A stretch of 64,000 nucleotides of DNA, taken from positions 1-64,000 of the forward strand of contig VGGK01000001.1 of NCBI GenBank assembly GCA_016868665.1, given 5' to 3'. The notes under the pieces were generated by a model, which searched no databases, was not told the DNA's origin, and worked only from the letters and a program-made list of their open reading frames with translations. The position numbers and the translations under genes were made by a program. Below, piece by piece: positions 45,729 to 54,499 of the stretch. Positions within the stretch are counted from its first letter, which is position 1. Each line of letters starts with the position of its first letter. The stretch is from Chlorobiota bacterium. Lineage in GTDB: Bacteria > Bacteroidota > Chlorobiia > Chlorobiales > Chlorobiaceae.

Positions 45729-46763
45729 CTAATTCTGTTGCTCAGCAACCCTCCGATAGTCATCACAAGCCTTTTGATACCCATTGTTACAGGCTTTTTG
45801 ATACCACTCTTTGGCTTTCTGTCGATCCTCTGTTATACCTCTGCCATTGAAGTAGAGTACTCCTAAATTGTACTGTGCCTCTGCAAGACCCTGCTCGGCA
45901 GCTTTACGATACCAGCTTACCGCTTCTGCATAATTCTGCTTGACACCCTGGCCTGTGTAGTACTGTATACCGAGATTTAACTGCGCCTCTGCGAATCCTC
46001 GAACTGCAGCTTTGCGAAACCAAGCAGCCGCTTCGATATAGTCCTGCTTGACGCCTTGACCCGTATAGTGTATAAGGCCGAGTTTATTTTCTGATACGGC
46101 AAGACCCTGCCCGGCAGCTTTGCGAAACCAGTGTGCCGCTTCTGCATAATCCTGACTTACTCCTTGACCAGTGTAGTACAATACGCCGAGGCTGTTTTGT
46201 GCCAATGCAAGTCCTTGCCCGGCAGCCTTGCGAAACCAGTGTGCGGCCTCTCCATAGTCCTGCGTGACACCCTGACCGGTGTAATGCATTAGACCGAGCT
46301 TGTTCTGAGCCTCTGCAAGACCCTGGTCGGCAGCTTTGCGAAACCAGCGTGCTGCTTCTGCATGGCTCTGTTCCACTCCCTGACCCTTTTCATATAATGC
46401 CCCGAGATAGTATTCTCCTTTAGCAAGACCTTGCTCTGCGGCTCTGCGAAACCAGCCTGCCGCTTCTGCATGGTCCTGTTTCACCCCTTGACCTTTTTCG
46501 TACATTACGCCAAGACTAACTTGTGCCCAAGCACGTTGTTGCCCGGCAGCTTTGCGATACCATCGCAGAGCCTCGGCGTAGTCCTGTTTGACCCCTTGAC
46601 CGGTGTAGTATACCAGACCGAGCTTGTTCTGAGCAATTGCATTTCCCAGTTGTGCCTCTTTTTGCAACTGAGCTATATGCTCCGGTAAGGCTGTTTCACA
46701 GCGAACCCCTGAGGGAAGCGTCAGCAATAAGGCAGCAAGTAATCCGATGGCGTATTGTTTCAT
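45729..46763 (-). CDS. Secreted Sel1-repeat protein
   Basis: 344 residues. A signal peptide (MKQYAIGLLAALLL, cleavage around VRCE) is followed by eight tandem 36-residue Sel1-like repeats. Each has the form GLAxAQxxLGxxYYTGQGVxQDYAEAxxWFRKAAxQ, and a partial ninth closes the protein. Sel1 solenoids are protein-interaction scaffolds, here periplasmic or exported. The repeats are highly alike, suggesting recent unit duplication. The ORF extends to 46829, but the ATG at 46763 gives the signal peptide. Confidence 0.9.
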   Translation of the reverse strand: MKQYAIGLLAALLLTLPSGVRCETALPEHIAQLQKEAQLGNAIAQNKLGLVYYTGQGVKQDYAEALRWYRKAAGQQRAWAQVSLGVMYEKGQGVKQDHAEAAGWFRRAAEQGLAKGEYYLGALYEKGQGVEQSHAEAARWFRKAADQGLAEAQNKLGLMHYTGQGVTQDYGEAAHWFRKAAGQGLALAQNSLGVLYYTGQGVSQDYAEAAHWFRKAAGQGLAVSENKLGLIHYTGQGVKQDYIEAAAWFRKAAVRGFAEAQLNLGIQYYTGQGVKQNYAEAVSWYRKAAEQGLAEAQYNLGVLYFNGRGITEDRQKAKEWYQKACNNGYQKACDDYRRVAEQQN

Positions 46764-46802
46764 AGCTGTTAATCGCAGAAAATATGATGGGAACGGAAAT
46801 AA

Positions 46803-46900
46803 GGGAACTCCTGAAAAGTTATTACGCACTCGAATTACTCTGGTTGGCCGGTGCTTGAAATTTTCATGTACTACGCGAAGATTCCCGGATGCTCCGTTTC
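46803..46900 (+). mobile_element. Degenerate MITE copy D
   Basis: Begins GGGAACTCCTGAAAAGTTATTACGCACTCGAATT directly after ATAA (46799-46802) and keeps the core TTTCATGTACTACG. It then loses the middle; only CCCGGATGCTCC is shared beyond that, and no right terminal repeat is seen. It lies 39 bp upstream of the Sel1 gene start. Confidence 0.65.
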
Positions 46901-47006
46901 AAATGCTCCCGGTTACTTGGGCTTTTTTATGAAGTTTGCTTTTGCTTGCGATAATCACCTGCAACAAGTGTGAAAAGATCATTTGGTATTAACTGCATAA
47001 AAAAAC

Positions 47007-47058
47007 GCGGGAGTCTTGTTCTCCCATTATCTGACTGAGGGGAAAACAAGACTCCCGC
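47007..47058. terminator. Strong bidirectional hairpin terminator
   Basis: A perfect 14-bp stem, GCGGGAGTCTTGTT with AACAAGACTCCCGC, over a 24-nt loop, preceded by AAAAAAA and followed by ACTTTTTATTT. It ends the minus-strand autotransporter gene, whose stop is 78 bp away. Confidence 0.85.
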
Positions 47059-47135
47059 ACTTTTTATTTATCCATCATAACCGGCAGCTTACAGTGCTTT
47101 GCGAGTGCTGAACAGGCAAAGCCCCGTGATACATT

Positions 47136-48062
47136 TTACCAACCGAAAGAAGCGCCGGCAGCAACTGCAGATGGGCTTCCACTGCTGATACCAAAGCCTC
47201 CGCCTACCGAAATATTATCATTGATGTAAGCCTTTCCGCCAAGCGCAACCGCACCTTGACCTCCATAGGTACCGACCCCCATTCCTACAGAGTAGCATTG
47301 TCCGGACTTTGGCTCAGGAATTGCAGCCAGGGCTCCAATCTGGGCAATACCGCTGTAGGTCTTCCTGGAAAGATTGTTCAATTGATTCATGTTGACCGCA
47401 TCATGGCCATTCGATCCGTTAGCAACACCCGTCACTCGAGCCGGCGCTCCGTTGTTAGCCATATGAATACCGTTGTTATCGACGGTTACGCTTGACTGGC
47501 TGTTGTCACCGCCGGCAATCCGGGTCTGACCTGTATCGGAAGAAATCCCGTTCAGATTGCCACCGGCATTTGTCACGCCAAGAGAAGTCCCTCCGTTTGC
47601 AACCGAAAGAGATGCGTTTCCGTCTGAAGAATAAAGCGGACCTGTGTTCGTGATGCCGTGAGTAGTCAGCGTACCGCCAATGTTGGCGCCGCCAGTTGTA
47701 TTGAGAGTAGTTGTAACAATATCGCCAGTATTGCTGATTCCATTCGTTGTTGTCTGCCCCGTTACTTCGAGTGGGCCATTTACCTTTGTGTCGGTTGTTG
47801 TCAGGTTGCCAATTGTCATGTCGTCGGTAAATGTTACCCCGGAAATAGTAGCGGAAGAAAGGGTAATGGTATCGCCGTTTTTAACTACTTTGTCATATCC
47901 TATAGTATAATTACCACCACTGACCGTACCGGTAATATCTGCAAGCAGCGATTCACTGGGCGTAATTGCGCCGGTAATGCCCAATACGCCACAGAAAAGA
48001 GCCATACCAAGTTTTTTCTGGCAGGATTCGTGGCGAATGCGGTTTTTTTTTGAAGTTTTCAT
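47136..48062 (-). CDS. Trimeric autotransporter adhesin (YadA-type anchor)
   Basis: 308 residues. A long basic N-terminus and signal peptide (to about residue 42) are followed by a Thr/Gly/Asn-rich passenger of about 180 residues with beta-roll-like repeats. After a neck (DAVNMNQLNNLSRKTYSGIAQ) comes a C-terminal anchor of four strands ending in an aromatic residue, VAAGASFGW. The ALAAIPEPKSGQ and GVGTYGGQGAVALGGKAY segments match the YadA anchor. It should trimerise in the outer membrane and expose the passenger. Confidence 0.88.
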   Translation of the reverse strand: MKTSKKNRIRHESCQKKLGMALFCGVLGITGAITPSESLLADITGTVSGGNYTIGYDKVVKNGDTITLSSATISGVTFTDDMTIGNLTTTDTKVNGPLEVTGQTTTNGISNTGDIVTTTLNTTGGANIGGTLTTHGITNTGPLYSSDGNASLSVANGGTSLGVTNAGGNLNGISSDTGQTRIAGGDNSQSSVTVDNNGIHMANNGAPARVTGVANGSNGHDAVNMNQLNNLSRKTYSGIAQIGALAAIPEPKSGQCYSVGMGVGTYGGQGAVALGGKAYINDNISVGGGFGISSGSPSAVAAGASFGW

Positions 48063-48267
48063 TCAGTACCTCCATTTAAGATTTAGCTGTTGAACTATCG
48101 TTTCGATGAAAAAAAATCGTCTGATGTTCGGAATAACCCGAATCCTGATTAGTGGGCATCTCTATTAATTCGAAAGCGACCTATCTTTCATAATAAAAAT
48201 AACTTAGCGTTCATAAAAAGGCCGAAAATCCGTATATTTCAGCAGATTTCTTCATTCACTGCCTGCT
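48063..48267. other. Intergenic region upstream of the autotransporter
   Basis: AT-rich, about 205 bp, presumably holding the autotransporter promoter on the minus strand. I see no other gene. Confidence 0.35.
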
Positions 48268-48567
48268 GTCACGAAAAATATCAATCCTCTCGGCCTTTTC
48301 GACGAATGCTTCCTCCTTGAGCGGCTCACAAAGCTTAAAGACCCGCTCGTAAAACTGGAGGCCTATATCGACTGGAACATCTTTGTCCCGATCCTGAATA
48401 TTGGCTTCATGACCAATTCGATGCAGGCCATGTACATCAGAACCATAGGATACGCAAAGGCGACAGCAAAGATCGGCTTGGCCAATCTTACCTACAACAT
48501 GATGCGATGCATTCAGTTGAACAAACGAGTCGACAATGTGTTCCTATGGGATAGCTACGCCCAGTAG
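48268..48567 (+). pseudogene. IS5-family transposase with internal deletion
   Basis: An open frame without a start codon. Its first ~40 residues (KNINPLGLFDECFLLERL, DPLVKLEAYIDW) are the N-terminus of an IS5-family transposase. Its last ~55 (GFMTNSMQAMYIRTIGYAKA, NLTYNMMRCIQL) are the C-terminus. The two are fused in frame near 48400, so the catalytic middle with the DDE residues is gone. No IS ends were found. Confidence 0.8.
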
Positions 48568-48984
48568 ATCCTTTCAGGAGTATTTTCAGCCCTGAATGTG
48601 TCAAAGAACGGTGTTTTTTTTTGAATCGACTACGAGCTTTCCGGCTGATCCATGTACAGAGACATATAAAAAGCTCAATTAATCGTGGTTCCCTATAACG
48701 ATATAATATAAAATAAAGCTATTGCAAGAGTATATATATTGTATTATATGAGAAATTGCAATATATACGGTTTTTGTATGTGTCTTTGTTGTAAACGTTT
48801 TAAATGCATATGGATAGGTGTTTTTGTGAATGTCAATTTATTTATGACACAATACGGATATTAGTTTGCATTATCAGAACATTCCGAAAATTCCATCCCG
48901 AAAGAATCGCCTTGCCGTCGAGGCTGACCGTATTGTAGTGGACCCCGTTTTTCAAACAAAGCGGGTAAGCCCGTAGGGGAGTTC
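48568..48984. other. Intergenic region before the reverse transcriptase
   Basis: About 415 bp, AT-rich to 48850 and then GC-richer. The part from about 48935 (CCCCGTTTTTCAAACAAAGCGGGTAAGCCCGTAGGGG) may be the remnant of group II intron RNA upstream of the ORF, but no GUGYG-type 5' end is recognisable. Confidence 0.35.
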
Positions 48985-50406
48985 GTGGAGGGAAGGGGTG
49001 GGAACAAGAGGAATGAGGAACTGCTAAGCACGGGCCGGACACAGAGTCGGGAAGTCGTGTCCCAGGCGCAGGGTCGCATACGTGAAGCAGTAACCAGAAA
49101 TCGAGGAGAAAAGCTGACAGCGCTTCTGCATCACATCTCCGTAGACTGCCTGCGATGGTCGTACTTCGAACTGAAGAAAACCGCAGCAACGGGAGTGGAC
49201 GGGGTAACGTGGAAAGATTACAGGGAAGGACTGGAAGAGAACCTTGCAGACCTGCACCGGCGAATCCACACGGGAGCTTACCGGGCACAGCCATCGCGCC
49301 GGAAGTACATACCGAAGGCAAATGGCCAACAACGACCGCTCGGCATCGCCGCACTGGAAGACAAAATTGTACAGCGGGCAGTGGTGGCGATTCTCACGCC
49401 GATCTACGAGGCGGAGTTTCTGGGGTTCAGCTATGGATTCCGACCGGGTCGCAGTCAGCATGATGCGCTGGATGCACTCGCATACGGGATCAAGGTGAAG
49501 AAAATCGGCTAGGTATTGGACGCCGATATTTCCCGGTTCTTTGATACGATCAGCCATGAGTGGATGATCCGCTTTTTGGAACACCGTATTGGTGACAAGC
49601 GGATTGTCCGACTGATGATCAAGTGGCTGAAAGCCGGGATACTGGAAGATGGCGTGCGGAACGAGGCAGGAGAAGGGACGCCGCAGGGGGCCGTGATCTC
49701 ACCGCTCCTTGCGAATATCTACCTTCATTATGTCTATGACCTGTGGGCCAAGCAGTGGCGGGAAAAGCACTGCAAAGGCGACATTATCGTCGTGCGTTTC
49801 GCCGACGATAATGTCGGAGGCTTCCAGAACAAGGAAGACGGCGAAAGATTCCTGGCTGATCTGAGGGAGCGACTGGCAAAGTTCGCACTAACGTTGCATC
49901 CGGAGAAAACCCGCCTGATTGAGTTTGGCAGGTATGCTGCCAAGAACCGAAAAAGACGGGGGCAAGGGCGGCCGGAAACCTTTGACTTTCTCGGATTTAC
50001 CCACATTTGTGGGGAGAAAATAGGAGGAAAAGGCTTTCAGCTCTTGCGCAAGACGAAGCGCGGATCAGTGAGTAGCAAGCTCGGAGAGGTAAAGAAAGAG
50101 CTGAGACGGCGAATGCATGGCTCAGTATCGGAACAGGGAACGTGGCTGAACAGCGTGTTGAGAGGCCACTATGCCTATTTCGCAGTACCCACAAACACGA
50201 GGGCACTATCGGCATTCCGGTATCATGTTGCCAGACGTTGGATGAAGTGCCTCAGGCGACGAAGCCAGCGGCACAGGATGACATGGGAACGAATGGTGAT
50301 ATATATTGATCAGTACCTCCCAAACCCAAACTTTAAACACTCATCGCAAAATATAGGCTTACCCTGTCGCCATGATCGGCATAACCCGCACACATCGCAC
50401 ATTTAA
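48985..50406 (+). pseudogene. ltrA: Group II intron-type reverse transcriptase/maturase, amber-interrupted and 3'-truncated
   Basis: An RT of the LtrA family: GVDGVTWKDY, RPLGIAALEDKIVQ, GFRPGRSQHDAL, VLDADISRFFD, GTPQGAVISPLLANIYLHY, and the catalytic box as FADD (usual YADD), followed by the maturase/X domain with DFLGFTHICG and WLNSVLRGHYAYF. Codon 176 is TAG (49510-49512), where relatives have Trp in G-W-VLDADISRFFD. The same frame continues to 50406, but after PNPNFKH (about 50338) it enters repeat R, so the normal C-terminus and intron domains V and VI are missing. Confidence 0.85.
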
Positions 50407-50560
50407 TAGAAACAGTAATAAAAAAGGCGACATACATGCCGCCTTTCGATCAAGCAGAAGACCCATCTTCCGCTCGACTCATATATTCCGCGGGCGAGGA
50501 ACATGTGACCAATGTAATAAAACGACACAGGCAAAACAACATAAAAACATTTATATGCAA
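50340..50560. repeat. Dispersed repeat R, copy 2
   Basis: Begins CTCATCGCAAAATATAGGCTT at the truncated end of the reverse transcriptase and matches copy 1 to about 50480, including the hairpin AAAGGCG with CGCCTTT (50423-50446). It then continues with GGAACATGTGACCAATGTAATAAAACGACA, shared with copy 3 but not copy 1. Confidence 0.8.
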
Positions 50561-50780
50561 AATTAAACACATTTCTTCTATATACAATACAATAAAAACA
50601 TCTGCATATCATATCTATCAATTTGTATATAATACACATATCGTTCATAGGCACATTAAGAAAGTCAGGAAAAGGAACAAAAACATCCCATGTCAATTTG
50701 GTCTTCAGGCTGAAGCACTCGATCAATCAATACTTTCAGGCACTCTATGAGGAAATGCCCATTAAAAGACCCGATGATTT

Positions 50781-50831
50781 ACATACAATGTATAAAAAAT
50801 ATTCTTACATTATTTTTTATACATTGTATGT
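50781..50831. repeat. Perfect 21-bp inverted repeat upstream of the hybrid kinase
   Basis: Arm 50781-50801 (ACATACAATGTATAAAAAATA) is the exact complement of 50811-50831, with a 9-nt spacer TTCTTACAT. The two end bases of each arm sit next to the candidate kinase start at 50833. Each arm also contains the shorter palindrome-like ATACATTGTAT. It could be an operator or an RNA hairpin in the leader. Confidence 0.85.
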
Positions 50832-50832
50832 A

Positions 50833-52095
50833 ATGTTTGAAAAACATCACACCATCAACCCTGCAATGACCTATAACAAAGGGCAGAAAAAGGCCGTCAA
50901 TCCGTTCTGCAACGATGCTTCGAAACGCGACAGGGAAATAACGACCTTGAAAAGCGAGTTTCTCAACAACGTTTCCCACGAGATCCGAACCCCTCTTAAC
51001 GGCATCATCGGCATGACGGAATGCCTGTTCGATACGGAACTTGACGAAAAACAGCGCTTTTTTGCCGAAACGATCAGATCGAGCACGGCATCGCTCCTTA
51101 AGCTTACCGACGCCATCCTGACGTTTTCGAACACCGTTTCCGGAACACTCAATGCAGATCGACGCGCTTTCTCGCTGTCGGCTCTGTTGTCCGATATCGA
51201 AAAGGAGCTTTCTCCTGCCGCAGCGCAGAAGGGGATCGGGTTTTTCATCCATGTCGATTCCGGCGTACCCGACCGGATCGGGGGGGATCCGGAAAAACTG
51301 AACCAGGTACTGACAAGCCTTGCGGAGAATGCCGTCAGGTTCACGGCCAAAGGCAACGTGGATGTTTTTGTCGTGCCTGAACAGCATGGCGAAAAGAACG
51401 ATACGCTCCGCTTTTCCGTCGCCGACACCGGACCCGGCATACCTGAAGACAAGATCGGAACAATCTTCGATGCCTTCTCGCAGCTTGACGGCTCTTCGAC
51501 GCGCAGACACGAAGGTCTCGGCCTCGGACTTGCGATCTCAAAAGCGCTGGTAAGGCTTATGGGGGGCGAAATCGGCATCGAAAACCGTAAGGAGCACGGC
51601 GCCTGTTTCTGGTTTACGGTGCCGGAATGCCTTTCCCTTCCGGAAAACCTCCCTGAAGTGCATACGACAGCCGCAGTAAATCCGGCCGGACCCGCACAGC
51701 CGGGCATGGACGATCGTCCGCGAATACTGGTTGCGGAGGATAACCCAGTCAATCGGCAAATCGTGCGCCTGATGCTGCAGAGATCGGGTTTACAGGCAGA
51801 TCTGGTGTGTAACGGTCAGGATGCCGTCAGTGCCGTTGAAAAGAGACATTACGACCTCATTTTCATGGATATTCAGATGCCTGAAATGGACGGCCTCGAA
51901 GCGACCCGCATCATCCGGCGGATAGAATCCGGAAAGAACATTCCGATCGTTGCCCTGACAGCGCACACCAGGCAGGAAGAGCGCGACCGCTGTTTCGAGG
52001 CAGGTATGAGCGATTTTCTTCCGAAACCATTGAACCGTCGGGAATTTGAACATGTTCTCCGGCACTGGCTGCCGGAATTCAGCATGCCTGACTGA
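50833..52095 (+). CDS. Soluble hybrid histidine kinase (HisKA-HATPase-REC)
   Basis: About 420 residues, no sensor domain. H-box [12 protein letters not shown] is at His49; HATPase motifs are [14 protein letters not shown] and GLGLGLAIS; a receiver starts near 298 ([10 protein letters not shown]) with the phospho-Asp in [11 protein letters not shown]. The start is uncertain: the frame is open from 50623, with ATGs at 50755, 50833 and 50866. I chose 50833 because the region before it is a perfect palindrome. Its stop overlaps the next start (TGATG), so translation is coupled with the HTH-PAS gene. Confidence 0.85.
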   Translation: MFEKHHTINPAMTYNKGQKKAVNPFCNDASKRDREITTLKSEFLNNVSHEIRTPLNGIIGMTECLFDTELDEKQRFFAETIRSSTASLLKLTDAILTFSNTVSGTLNADRRAFSLSALLSDIEKELSPAAAQKGIGFFIHVDSGVPDRIGGDPEKLNQVLTSLAENAVRFTAKGNVDVFVVPEQHGEKNDTLRFSVADTGPGIPEDKIGTIFDAFSQLDGSSTRRHEGLGLGLAISKALVRLMGGEIGIENRKEHGACFWFTVPECLSLPENLPEVHTTAAVNPAGPAQPGMDDRPRILVAEDNPVNRQIVRLMLQRSGLQADLVCNGQDAVSAVEKRHYDLIFMDIQMPEMDGLEATRIIRRIESGKNIPIVALTAHTRQEERDRCFEAGMSDFLPKPLNRREFEHVLRHWLPEFSMPD

Positions 52096-52817
52096 TGCCA
52101 GAGCGAGTAACAGAATCCCATATTAAGAATTCCTCTATGCCAGAGCATATGCAAACCCTTGCAAGGCCCGGAATAAGTCCGGGATTTCATTACCGGCTGA
52201 GAAAGTACATACAGAAAAAGCATGGATCGATCAATGCCTTCTGCCGGGCAGTCGGCATAAAATATCCGGCACAGATGACGCCATACCTTACCGGCAAATG
52301 CGCTCCGGGCAAAAAAATGATCGCACGGCTGGAAACAGATGGCGCCGATATCCAATGGCTATTATCGGGCGAAGTTCCCCACCGGACCTCGACGGTACTC
52401 GGAGAAACCCTTATGCTTTCCCGATACCGCATGGACATCGACACCCTTTTTCGCAAGTTTCGTCTGCATGTACAAACGTTTTCAGACCTTTACAAACCCT
52501 GCGTCGACGCATACGCCGTCCTTGACCACAACAAATCGATTGTTGATCTGAGCGGCTCTCTTGAAAACTATCTCGGATACCCTGGAGACACGTTATCAGG
52601 AAAGAACCTGAAAAACATCATGCATCCTGAAGACTACAGCGTAGTACAAAAAGCCCTTGAAAAAGAAACGAGGACTGAGGCTATTATAACGTTCAAATCC
52701 AGGTTCAGGAACCATGACGGTTCATATATCAATGCCGAATGGTCTCTGGCAATGCATACAAAACCGATGAGCGACCTGCCGGAATACGCAATGATCGTCA
52801 AAAGCAGCGGCTCATAG
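52095..52817 (+). CDS. HTH-PAS protein coupled to the hybrid kinase
   Basis: 240 residues. Residues ~31-93 form a phage-repressor-like helix-turn-helix (INAFCRAVGIKYPAQMTPYLTGK, ending in DIQWLLSGE). Residues ~125-238 form a PAS domain (AYAVLDHNKSIVDLSG, LENYLGYPGDTL, MHPEDYSVVQKAL). It combines a DNA-binding fold with a small-molecule sensor fold. ATG 52095 overlaps the kinase stop; an ATG at 52137 is an alternative. The kinase may signal to it, or it may be an independent regulator. Confidence 0.82.
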   Translation: MPERVTESHIKNSSMPEHMQTLARPGISPGFHYRLRKYIQKKHGSINAFCRAVGIKYPAQMTPYLTGKCAPGKKMIARLETDGADIQWLLSGEVPHRTSTVLGETLMLSRYRMDIDTLFRKFRLHVQTFSDLYKPCVDAYAVLDHNKSIVDLSGSLENYLGYPGDTLSGKNLKNIMHPEDYSVVQKALEKETRTEAIITFKSRFRNHDGSYINAEWSLAMHTKPMSDLPEYAMIVKSSGS

Positions 52818-53223
52818 AATAAACAATCCAAACCGTTTTCAGGGAACTCACGATGCCGAAGAACCTCATGCTCGCGAGCAGTTGCCAAAAGGCCTTGCTG
52901 GATAATGATATTCATACGCGACGAGTAAAACCTCCCGAACCAGACAAAAACAACGCTTATTTAACCGTTACCCGTCGTTACCCGAAATCGCAATACATTG
53001 TTTGGTGACCATTCTTTTCGACATGACAAGATTCCTGATCACGACCGGTCTCCACTGAAATGCCTGAAAGAACTCCAGTCAGATTATCCTGTTTATTTCA
53101 ATGCGAGCTTTTCCGCACTGATATGCCAATAACCCACATCACACACAATTGCCGGCCGGCACAAAAAAAGCGGCCGGAAAGCCGCTTGATCATCAACATA
53201 ACCCTAAAATAAGAGCATACAAA
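52818..53223. other. Intergenic region with a minus-strand terminator
   Basis: About 400 bp with no gene. At 53168-53187 the stem AAGCGGC/GCCGCTT is followed on the minus strand by seven T residues, ending the bactofilin gene. A short direct repeat, CGTTACCCGTCGTTACCCG, lies near 52965. Confidence 0.6.
53168..53187 (-). terminator. Intrinsic terminator of the bactofilin gene
   Basis: Stem AAGCGGC with GCCGCTT over CGGAAA; on the minus strand the stem runs straight into TTTTTTT. It lies 37 bp beyond the bactofilin stop. Confidence 0.8.
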
Positions 53224-53949
53224 TCACTTCATTTTAATGCTCCCCGACAATTTTGCGCCCTCAGTGATGTTGAGTATCCCGACAACAAGATCTCCTTCAA
53301 TATGAGCTGTCGAATCCGCACTGAACTCATTGTTGATATCGGCACTTCCCTTAATTGAGCCTGAAACCTTCATGGAATCAGCCTTGATATCACCTTCAAT
53401 TGAACCGCCCTCTCCGATAATGACAACTGATGAACAGACAACATTACCGATTATCTTGCCATCAACACGCAAGGAACTGGAAATAGACAGATTTCCTTCA
53501 AGCACGGTACCCTTTGCAAGATGGCTCATTGCCACATCACTTTTTTCCATATCCTTTTCAAAAACTTCTTGATGAAAGTGCTTGTTTACATTCATACTGC
53601 TACTCACATTATGTGTATTTTTATTTTTTTCAATCTCAGATTCTCCCGAAGTAAAAAAACCATTTATTTTTTTTCCAGCAAAAGCAAAGCCCAGAAACAA
53701 AGAAATACCTAAAAACACAAGGATGTGGGCATTGCCAAAGTCTGACAAATTATTCAGAAACGCATACATACCAGTACCTATTGAATAATTAGTGTCTGAG
53801 TGCAAATCCCTGAAAGAGGGCTCAATCAACGAAACAGTAACAGGAATATCGGTATCATTACTTTCGCCATGAAGACAACTTCCTCTGAAAAGAAGAAACA
53901 CAGAAATTGCAACCGTGATTTTTCCATACACCTTATCAAGCAGAAACAT
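53224..53949 (-). CDS. Membrane-anchored bactofilin
   Basis: 241 residues. An N-terminal hydrophobic segment (about 10-24) resembles a signal peptide, an extracytoplasmic loop follows to about 72, then a transmembrane helix (about 74-93) and a charged linker. A bactofilin beta-helix domain occupies about 140-241, with repeating GxLxGNVxxxxxVxIxxxGxIxGDI turns (SLRVDGKIIGNVV, GGSIEGDIKAD). Bactofilins polymerise into cytoskeletal fibres; most are soluble, so the N-terminal membrane part is unusual. The codons are AT-rich compared with neighbours. ATG 53949 is chosen over the adjacent TTG. Confidence 0.85.
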   Translation of the reverse strand: MFLLDKVYGKITVAISVFLLFRGSCLHGESNDTDIPVTVSLIEPSFRDLHSDTNYSIGTGMYAFLNNLSDFGNAHILVFLGISLFLGFAFAGKKINGFFTSGESEIEKNKNTHNVSSSMNVNKHFHQEVFEKDMEKSDVAMSHLAKGTVLEGNLSISSSLRVDGKIIGNVVCSSVVIIGEGGSIEGDIKADSMKVSGSIKGSADINNEFSADSTAHIEGDLVVGILNITEGAKLSGSIKMK

Positions 53950-54122
53950 CAATCAACAAGCTACAATTATAAAAATAAACTTATTTAATCAAGTATAATA
54001 AAAGATAATTATGAATCAAACTTAACCCGGAAACGAATATCTGTAACATATCATATGTATATAAGTATAATATACAAACACACCCGAAAGACAGCACAAT
54101 AGCACACTCTTTCCGCAGAAAA

Positions 54123-54485
54123 TCACTGCAGCAGATTCAGGCTCATGAGCAGTTCCTGGCCGCTGAACGGTTTCTTGAGCGTGGTATGTGCACCAAGCGC
54201 GTCCGCAAGAACCAGGTAGTTGTCGGGTCCGACTTTTCCCCCACCGGAAATGGCTATAATCTTTATCGAGGGATATTGACGACGGATCTCCATGATGGTT
54301 TCGATACCCTCCTTTTCAGGCATGATAAGATCGGTGATCACCAGATCGATCTGCGGACGCCCCTTAAGGAATTCCAGGCCCGATTTACCGTTATCCGCCT
54401 CGAAAACGGCATGTTCGGCCTTTTTAAGCGTAACGCCGATGAATTTTCGTACGGCGCTATCGTCATCGATAACAAGTATATTCAT
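54123..54485 (-). CDS. Single-domain response regulator (CheY-like)
   Basis: 120 residues, a receiver only: IDDDSAVRKF at the N-terminus, phospho-Asp52 in LVITDLIMPEKEG, and the conserved Lys in TTLKKPFSG. There is no output domain, so it acts in a phosphorelay or by protein interaction. It lies 14 bp downstream of the large hybrid kinase on the same strand, making that kinase its likely donor. Confidence 0.92.
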   Translation of the reverse strand: MNILVIDDDSAVRKFIGVTLKKAEHAVFEADNGKSGLEFLKGRPQIDLVITDLIMPEKEGIETIMEIRRQYPSIKIIAISGGGKVGPDNYLVLADALGAHTTLKKPFSGQELLMSLNLLQ

Positions 54486-54499
54486 TGTACCTGCAATTA

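Noticed and set aside
45729-46763. Tandem ~108-bp DNA repeats considered as a CRISPR or satellite array
   Set aside because: They are the coding repeats of the Sel1 protein; no spacer/repeat structure.
50340-50720. Search for group II intron domain V downstream of the reverse transcriptase
   Set aside because: No GAGC...GUUC-type 34-nt hairpin was found; the region is repeat R and AT-rich DNA.
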